A DNA stretch of 55,889 nt from NCBI RefSeq assembly GCF_900177345.1, contig NZ_FWZT01000035.1, forward strand, positions 1 through 55,889, given 5' to 3'. Each line of letters starts with the position of its first letter. Position 1 is the stretch's first letter. Below, piece by piece: positions 50,938 through 55,889 of the stretch. The translations under genes and the position numbers were made by a program. The notes beneath the pieces were generated by a model. The model was not told the origin of the DNA. It ran no database searches and was given only the letters and a program-made list of their open reading frames with translations. The stretch comes from Pseudobacteriovorax antillogorgiicola (GTDB lineage Bacteria; Bdellovibrionota_B; Oligoflexia; Oligoflexales; Oligoflexaceae).

Positions 50938-51337
50938 GTTTGATCCCCACTATAAAGAAATCGCAAGCTGGGAACCCGACCATTTTCTAGGTCGACAGTT
51001 TCCGGTCCGTATGCCGGCCGAAGTCATCATCGAAAAGGGCCAGAACCTAGCTGAAGGCTCAATCCTTGGCAAAAAGCCAAACGGCAAGTATGTGCTCTCC
51101 GCGAAATCTGTGACCCAAGAGGATGGCACCGAAGCACCGGTCGATGACGGTAGCGAGATTCCAAGCAGGATACTTTCCTGCCCCGTTGATGCAAGAGCAA
51201 GTGATATGAAGGCTGTGGCCTATCGGACAGGCTCATACATCAAAAGCGGCCTAACCATTGGTGAAGGTCATACCCTTGACGATATGGAAGAGGGCCTTGA
51301 GCTAAGAAATATCTACTTTGAGGAGGACACCGACTAG
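50927..51337 (+). CDS. Head decoration protein (lambda gpD-like)
   Basis: A 136-residue protein whose beta-rich pattern ('GQNLAEGSILGKKPNGKYVL', 'VDARASDMKAVAYRTG', 'LEELRNIYFEE'-like end) fits the phage head decoration family that stabilises the expanded capsid. ATG 50927, with GGGGAGA upstream, is chosen over the longer open frame. Directly followed by the major capsid gene. Confidence 0.78.
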   Translation: MSYKFDPHYKEIASWEPDHFLGRQFPVRMPAEVIIEKGQNLAEGSILGKKPNGKYVLSAKSVTQEDGTEAPVDDGSEIPSRILSCPVDARASDMKAVAYRTGSYIKSGLTIGEGHTLDDMEEGLELRNIYFEEDTD

Positions 51338-52390
51338 ATGCCCACCGTTACGGGAAGCCTTCCCCTCTGGAAGGACGTTAAAAAGCTGAACCTTCTGGCA
51401 AGAGATCTCTCAAAAGCCATTCAGCCACTCTATTTCTCATCGAATTACTTTACAAAAAAGCTCTTTCACAATACCGATGAGATTCACTTTAATAAGGAAG
51501 ATTTGACCGAGGGGGTATCGGCCTTCTCTCATCCACTGCTACCTGGAAAGCTTATCAAGCGTCAGGGGCTAAAGGTCAATTCTATGAAGCCTGCCTATGT
51601 CAAGGAATCCATGGTCCATAATTCCATTGATAACCTTGAAGTCCTCCCCACAGAGGATTACCTAGGCTCTATGAGTCCAGCAGCTAGGGAGCGGATGATC
51701 ATTGGTCAAAACCTTGTTCGGCTTAGGACGAGGCTTAGGAACCGAATCGAGCTCATGGCGATTGAAGCCATCAAGTTTGGCCGAGCTACCATCGAAGGCG
51801 AAGGGGTTTCTGTCCTCCTCGAATTTGAGCGGCACAAAGACCTTGTGAGAAAAACGGCTAAGGAGGATGAAAAATGGTCCAACCTTGATCATTCGATCCT
51901 CTCTCAGCTTGAAGACTATAAGATGAAGATCAAAGATCACTCTCGGGTTGGCGCCATCGCTCGGACGGTTCACCTTAATCACAAGACCTTTAGCCACCTT
52001 CGGCAGAACAAAGAGATCCGCGAGATGTATGACATCCGCCGGGGCGTAAGGCTTGGCATTGAGCTGACGCCGTTTCAAGACTTTAAGGATGTCGAGTATG
52101 CCGGAAACATCGGCGGTTTTCAGTTCTATATCCACTCAGGCCGCTACCGGGAAAAGGGCGTTGAAAAGCCAATCCTAGAAGATGGCGAAGTCCTCCTTAC
52201 AGCTGATAGTATTGGCGGCACCCGCCACTATGGGCGTATCATCAGTGAGATGGCAGGCTATCGGGCTATGGAATACTTTATTCGTCCCTATCGCAACGAG
52301 CACCTTGAGTCAAAAAACTACGAGCTCCACTCAGCTCCTCTTTTGATTCCCCACGATGTCAATGCCACAGCCTACTTTAAGGCCCTGTAG
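51338..52390 (+). CDS. Major capsid protein (lambda gpE-like)
   Basis: A 350-residue HK97-fold capsid protein of the lambda E type, by order and by segments such as 'YVKESMVHNSIDNLEVLPTE', 'ERMIIGQNLVRLRTRLRNRI', 'MEAIEAIKFG'-like and 'YAGNIGGFQFYIHSG'. No delta domain, consistent with a separate protease/scaffold gene. Starts immediately after the decoration gene. Confidence 0.85.
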   Translation: MPTVTGSLPLWKDVKKLNLLARDLSKAIQPLYFSSNYFTKKLFHNTDEIHFNKEDLTEGVSAFSHPLLPGKLIKRQGLKVNSMKPAYVKESMVHNSIDNLEVLPTEDYLGSMSPAARERMIIGQNLVRLRTRLRNRIELMAIEAIKFGRATIEGEGVSVLLEFERHKDLVRKTAKEDEKWSNLDHSILSQLEDYKMKIKDHSRVGAIARTVHLNHKTFSHLRQNKEIREMYDIRRGVRLGIELTPFQDFKDVEYAGNIGGFQFYIHSGRYREKGVEKPILEDGEVLLTADSIGGTRHYGRIISEMAGYRAMEYFIRPYRNEHLESKNYELHSAPLLIPHDVNATAYFKAL

Positions 52391-52681
52391 TTGGATGACT
52401 TAGAGTTAGAAGATAGGATCACCCTGGAAAGCGGTGATGAAGTCCCGTGTTGGCTGACAGAATACACCGTCATCGATGGTGCTATCGATCATGATGTCGA
52501 AAGCCTAAGAGCAGAGGTGTTTTTAGAAGACAGCGTTCAGCTTAAAAAAGGCGACAAAATTAAGAACAAAGATAAGACCTACTATGTCGATCGCGTGATC
52601 GATACAGGTATCGGTGTGACCGAGGTGCGTTTAAAGTGCGTGAGAGAACAAAAATCAGAAACATCGCTCGGAAGGTTCTAA
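52391..52681 (+). CDS. Head completion-like protein
   Basis: A 96-residue beta-rich acidic protein, TTG start with AAGG eight bases upstream. It lies where head-closure proteins (FII-like) lie, after the capsid gene. No clear family. Overlaps the next gene by 46 bases. Confidence 0.5.
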   Translation: MDDLELEDRITLESGDEVPCWLTEYTVIDGAIDHDVESLRAEVFLEDSVQLKKGDKIKNKDKTYYVDRVIDTGIGVTEVRLKCVREQKSETSLGRF

Positions 52682-53094
52682 AGGATCTATCTTTAAACGC
52701 ATTCTCGGGCCGCACCAGCGGCATTCATATCCAAGACCTACCGGCTGCTCTGATCACATCAGAGCGCGATGAGGTGACCCTCGATTCTGGAAATCACCTA
52801 GAGCATGAGCTTGAACTAAAGATTGAACTGATCATCATTCCCAAAGCAGATGCTGAGACCGAGATCGAGCAGCTATCGGAAGACGTCGCCAGAGCCCTTT
52901 GGCGCTCAGAAGAGCTTCGGGCTGCAATATCAGACCTTAAGTTCGTAGGCGAAGAGTTTGTGATTGAATCCCACGGGGAGTATGTGATCGCAGCTTCCGA
53001 AATTACCTTTATGATTCACTACTGGTCCCTAGACCAGGAACCTGACGGACAAACACCTGAAAAGATTTATGCAAATCGAACGAGAATTGATTGA
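52636..53094 (+). CDS. Tail terminator/completion-like protein
   Basis: A 152-residue alpha/beta protein ('HLEHELELKIELIIIPKADA', 'IEQLSEDVARALWRSEELRA', then HYWSLDQEPDGQTPE) resembling the tail completion proteins that end the tail tube (gpU/gpZ-like, with final YRTREDNP-type strands). GTG start inside the preceding gene. Overlaps the baseplate gene by 26 bases. Confidence 0.5.
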   Translation: MRERTKIRNIARKVLKDLSLNAFSGRTSGIHIQDLPAALITSERDEVTLDSGNHLEHELELKIELIIIPKADAETEIEQLSEDVARALWRSEELRAAISDLKFVGEEFVIESHGEYVIAASEITFMIHYWSLDQEPDGQTPEKIYANRTRID

Positions 53095-53629
53095 AATAAA
53101 GAGGCGAACTGCCAATGCAATCCGCCCTGGAAAAGTCGAGGCCGTAGATCTCGAAAATGCGTTCGTAAGAGTCAAGTCTGGGGATATTTTAACAGATTGG
53201 CGGCCCTATTTTACAGCTCATTCTGGTAATCGAAGAGACTGGTCCCCTCCAGCAGTTGGGGAAAGCTGCCTATTGCTGGCCCCAGGAGGAGACTTAAGTC
53301 TATGTTTTGTGCTCCGTGGCCTGTATTCAGATGCGTTCACACCGCCCTCTGATAAACCAGCTCAGCATATTAGCGAATTCGTCGATGGGACCAAATTAAT
53401 CTTTGATGAAGACGAAAGTCGCTGGAGCATCAAGACCAAGGAGATTGTGATCGACGCTGAGAAAGTCTCGATCACCGGCAAGAAAGGTGAGCTGATTAAA
53501 GCCATCTCTGACGCCTTAGCCATCATAGCCGAATCAAAGACCCCAACCATGATGGGTCCACGAGAAGCCTTAGAAGATAAGACAAAACTGCCAGAGATCA
53601 AATCCATCCTAGATTCATTTTTGGAGTAG
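53069..53629 (+). CDS. Baseplate assembly protein V (P2-like)
   Basis: A 186-residue OB-fold/spike protein of the contractile tail: 'VKSGDILTDWRPYFTAHSGN' and 'WSPPAVGESCLLLAPGGDLS' are typical of gpV, followed by a C-terminal repeat region (DESRWSIKTKEIVIDAEKVS). Marks the change from lambda-type head to P2-type tail genes. Confidence 0.82.
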   Translation: MQIERELIEIKRRTANAIRPGKVEAVDLENAFVRVKSGDILTDWRPYFTAHSGNRRDWSPPAVGESCLLLAPGGDLSLCFVLRGLYSDAFTPPSDKPAQHISEFVDGTKLIFDEDESRWSIKTKEIVIDAEKVSITGKKGELIKAISDALAIIAESKTPTMMGPREALEDKTKLPEIKSILDSFLE

Positions 53630-53632
53630 CCA

Positions 53633-53821
53633 TTGCCCCTAGCTGGAACAGAAAAAGCCCTAGCGAGTGAAATTGCTGGAGCCATTAAGAGTGCGCAAAA
53701 TGAGACGGAAGGTTGGGAGATGGTGATCACCAAAATCCTTCAGCACATCACAAAAAACGCCCTTGTCACAGGGGTGTGCCCATCTAATGGAGGACCACTT
53801 ACAGGCGGCAAGATCACATGA
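53633..53821 (+). CDS. Small baseplate-region protein
   Basis: A 62-residue protein, TTG start after GGAG, ending in a GGPLTGGKIT motif that I have seen at the ends of small phage proteins between V and W, but I cannot name the family. Overlaps the gp25-like gene by four bases. Confidence 0.55.
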   Translation: MPLAGTEKALASEIAGAIKSAQNETEGWEMVITKILQHITKNALVTGVCPSNGGPLTGGKIT

Positions 53822-54138
53822 TCGGCACAGACGAAAGGACCGGAAAACTTATCCGGGGGGCGCCGTATCTTCGCCAATCCATAAGGCGAGTCATTCGCAC
53901 CCCTAGAAAATCGATGCCCATGCATCGCTGGTTTGGGACCGATCTTCTAGCCTTTCTGGGAGAAGTGATCACAGAAGAAGCGCTCCTTGATTTGACAAGT
54001 GCCGTGACGGACTCCCTATCAAAAGCCCTTCCAGGGCTAAGGCTTGAAACCCTAAGCGAGGTTACTGAAGAGGGCCTCACAACATTTACCCTTAGCGGAA
54101 ACTACCAAAACCAACCCTTTACCATAGAAGGAATTTAA
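53818..54138 (+). CDS. Baseplate wedge protein, gp25/W-like
   Basis: A 106-residue lysozyme-like-fold baseplate protein: 'SIRRVIRTPRKSMPMHRWFG' followed by the short helix-strand end match the P2 gpW / T4 gp25 family (I..IL.TP.GEr...P.yG). Confidence 0.82.
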   Translation: MIGTDERTGKLIRGAPYLRQSIRRVIRTPRKSMPMHRWFGTDLLAFLGEVITEEALLDLTSAVTDSLSKALPGLRLETLSEVTEEGLTTFTLSGNYQNQPFTIEGI

Positions 54139-54956
54139 TGACAGAACCAAAAATCTACGAAGATCTAAACTACGAGCAGATCCTAGGTGAAAAGCTTGAT
54201 CGGCTGACAAGAGCCTATCGAAGGGAGGTGCCTGACTTTGAAAGGCCAACCGTGGTGGATCCGATCTACCACGCGATGGCAGAAGTAACACTTACAGAAA
54301 TTGTCACTAGAGAGCGGGTAAATTACGCAGCCCTCCAGCAACTTCTAGGGTTTTCGGAAGAGCTCGACTTTATTTTACAGGGTAAGCGGCGGGATGGCGA
54401 GAGTGACGAGAAGTTTCGCCTTCGCATCGCTGCTGATATTGCCTCAGCCTCCTCAGCGGGAAGCCTTGCCATGTATGAGGGGCTAGCCTTTGCTGCAGGT
54501 CAGCTTGATGAGGTTAAAGTCCTAGATACCAAGGCCCGAAGTGAAAACGGTAAAGTCGCGGTCTACCTTCAAGTGGGTAGCGATAGCGAAGAGCTAAAGG
54601 CTAAGGCTGTCACGGCGGTAAGCGATTACCTAAACCGAAAAGACGTGAAACCCGCCCTCGATGAGGTTGAGGTAAAACTTGCTAGCCCCCTCGACCTTAA
54701 AGTCACGGCAACCCTTGTCCTTGAGCCCTTCACCTCGATTAGTGTGGTCTCAAAGATCAAGTCAGCCTTTGAAAAGGCCCTTAAAGAAAGGGCAAGACTT
54801 GGCTGGGGACCATCCATGAGCTGGATTACGGCTAAGCTCCAGGGGCAAGGGGTCTACTCAGTCCGGCTAAGCTCACCCACCCAAGACATCGATCCTGAAG
54901 ACTATCAGTATGTGAGTCTTTCAAGCGTTACATTAACGCCGGAGGTGAAGCAGTGA
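54138..54956 (+). CDS. Baseplate assembly protein J-like
   Basis: A 272-residue baseplate wedge component, P2 gpJ family: 'PTVVDPIYHAMAEVTLTEIV', GSLAMYEGLAFAAGQLDEVKV, 'AVYLQVGSDSEELK' and the late 'GWGPSMSWITAKLQGQGVYS'. Overlaps its neighbours by one and four bases. Confidence 0.87.
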   Translation: MTEPKIYEDLNYEQILGEKLDRLTRAYRREVPDFERPTVVDPIYHAMAEVTLTEIVTRERVNYAALQQLLGFSEELDFILQGKRRDGESDEKFRLRIAADIASASSAGSLAMYEGLAFAAGQLDEVKVLDTKARSENGKVAVYLQVGSDSEELKAKAVTAVSDYLNRKDVKPALDEVEVKLASPLDLKVTATLVLEPFTSISVVSKIKSAFEKALKERARLGWGPSMSWITAKLQGQGVYSVRLSSPTQDIDPEDYQYVSLSSVTLTPEVKQ

Positions 54957-55357
54957 TTGCGTCCTATATTTCAGATCAAGCCCCATCTCTATCTCCTGAG
55001 CGTGTGCTTGATGTTCGCCTTAATCCAAGCCCTGCCTTTGCAGGGGCAATTCTAAAAGAGTATGGCCTAGAAGCTATTACAGCATATGCCTCAGACTTTA
55101 AAAAGATAGTCTCTGAGGCTCCAGACTTTCTTAAGATTCGTGGGACCGTAGCTTCAATCGAAAAGGCCCTCGAATGGGTTGGGCTTTCGGATGCCAAGTT
55201 CATCCGCCTTTCCAACTGGGAGTACGAACTAGACCCTGGCCTTAGGCCCAGTGAGCTTGACGTTAAAAAGATCCTGGCGGCACTTTCTATCTCTGCTCCC
55301 GCTCGGGGAAGGCTCAGCCGAATCTTCCACGGCGACTATGAAAGGGTCTTTTCGTGA
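54953..55357 (+). CDS. Tail protein I-like
   Basis: A 134-residue baseplate protein; 'FLKIRGTVASIEKALEWVGL' is the recognisable piece of the P2 gpI family. Shorter than the usual ~175-200 residues, with a short C-terminus. GTG start coupled to the J stop; overlaps the sheath start by four bases. Confidence 0.75.
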   Translation: MIASYISDQAPSLSPERVLDVRLNPSPAFAGAILKEYGLEAITAYASDFKKIVSEAPDFLKIRGTVASIEKALEWVGLSDAKFIRLSNWEYELDPGLRPSELDVKKILAALSISAPARGRLSRIFHGDYERVFS

Positions 55358-55830
55358 GCGAATACGTTAACGGGATCGTCATCGAGGAATCCTCTGGTGA
55401 GATCAGAACTATTACCACTGGCTCTCAAAGCGTGATCGGATTGGTTGGAACAGCCCCCCATGCTGCAGCTAGCCTTGAGGCAAACGTCCCGAAGGCCTTT
55501 CGCTCAAGAGCCAAGGCTCTAGCTGACGTGCTGCCCCCAGGAAAAGAGGGGGAGACGGATAAAGGGACCCTTTACGGGAGCCTTCTTCAAATCTATGAGC
55601 AGGGCGGCGCATCAGTCGTTGTCGTAAGGGCGGCCTCTGATAGCAATAGCGATGTCATGACAGCCATCGAGGCCCTTCTTACAGCTGAAAGCGCGACGGG
55701 GCTTAAGCCAAAGATTCTGGCAGCTCCCGGTCATAGCGGGATCATTCCAGCGGCAGTCAATGAGCGTCTTGGTAATCCAGAAAGGATCAAGCCAAAACCA
55801 CCAGCAAACAGCCTTACAAAGGAGTCTTGA
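55354..55830 (+). CDS. Tail sheath protein, N-terminal part only
   Basis: A 158-residue frame that matches the first ~140 residues of P2 FI-like sheaths: 'VNGIVIEESSGEIRTITTGS', SVIGLVGTAP, a LTAESATGLKPKILAAPGHS segment (given in part), after which an unrelated ~30-residue tail (GIIPAAVN...) runs to a stop. The rest of a sheath continues in another frame in the next gene. GTG start. Confidence 0.78.
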   Translation: MSEYVNGIVIEESSGEIRTITTGSQSVIGLVGTAPHAAASLEANVPKAFRSRAKALADVLPPGKEGETDKGTLYGSLLQIYEQGGASVVVVRAASDSNSDVMTAIEALLTAESATGLKPKILAAPGHSGIIPAAVNERLGNPERIKPKPPANSLTKES

Positions 55831-55889
55831 TGGCCATTCTAAAAGATCCAGTTCTTGAGAAGCTAAGAGTCGTCGCTGAACGGCTTAAC
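55830..55889 (+). CDS. Tail sheath protein, second part (cut by window end)
   Basis: ATG 55830 overlaps the stop of the previous frame (TGATG) and has AAAGGAG five bases upstream. It opens DPVLEKLRVVAERLN, which is what follows APGHS in P2-like sheaths (…EV...L..V...LRA). So this looks like the missing continuation of the sheath, translated as a separate, coupled gene. The end is outside the window. Confidence 0.6.
   Translation, partial: MAILKDPVLEKLRVVAERLN

Noticed and set aside
1-55889. tRNA or rRNA genes
   Set aside because: I looked through the gaps longer than 300 bases for cloverleaf arms and GTTCRANYC and found no convincing candidate.
1-55889. Window as a complete circular replicon
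   Set aside because: The sheath gene runs off the right edge and no sequence is shared between the two ends.

Overview
The window reads as part of a large phage-plasmid: a replicon with plasmid maintenance genes and temperate-phage genes on one backbone. Plasmid traits are a ParA/ParB pair with palindromic parS-like sites, a KfrA-like protein, a KorB/ParB-like protein, and two paralogous putative replication initiators, each followed by six 22-bp iterons. Phage traits are a RecE-like exonuclease/Bet/SSB/RusA recombination block, a family of antirepressor-like proteins, and a late region with a lambda-type head (Nu1, A, W, B, C, D and E homologues) followed by a P2-type contractile tail (V, W, J, I, sheath). 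The sheath is cut by the right window edge, and no endolysin, tail tube or tape measure is in view. Exported proteins, a chemoreceptor and the phage types point to a Gram-negative, probably proteobacterial or Bdellovibrionota-like host; the sequence does not let me name it.

Layout. 1-6.7 kb is an accessory region: two small genes between or beside direct repeats, a type II restriction-modification set with a regulator, a GmrSD-like DUF262/DUF1524 protein and a small tyrosine recombinase. 6.88-11.70 kb is a complete Tn3-family transposon (46-bp perfect ends, transposase, resolvase, cation-efflux cargo). 11.9-15.4 kb is partition. 15.4-22.0 kb holds two rep-plus-iteron units with a frameshifted HU gene and a regulator between them. 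22.1-26.4 kb is phage recombination. 24.9-28.4 kb carries three antirepressor paralogues. 28.4-31.8 kb looks like an anti-defence operon: an Acb2-like anti-CBASS candidate, an AcrIF11-like protein followed by an Aca2-like repressor, and a palindrome filling the spacer of the promoter. 31.8-32.3 kb contains fragments of antirepressor genes. 33.2-43.1 kb is a cargo region (split response regulator parts, an exported serine protease, an exported repeat protein, kfrA, a chemoreceptor). 43.4-55.9 kb is the packaging/head/tail operon, interrupted by a two-gene opposite-strand cassette whose architecture recalls RexA/RexB.

How it fits together. ParAB/parS and the two iteron origins would keep the element as a plasmid. 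A shared promoter layout (an operator-like 16-mer exactly 66 bp upstream of TATCTT) precedes both the recombination operon and the capsid operon, so one activator may switch both. The antirepressor genes carry strong DNA/RNA hairpins inside their coding sequence whose stems change in a compensatory way between copies. I regard that as the most unusual signal in the window, followed by the dual diverged rep/iteron replicons and the acr-aca2 locus. All family assignments are from reading the sequence; no database search was run.
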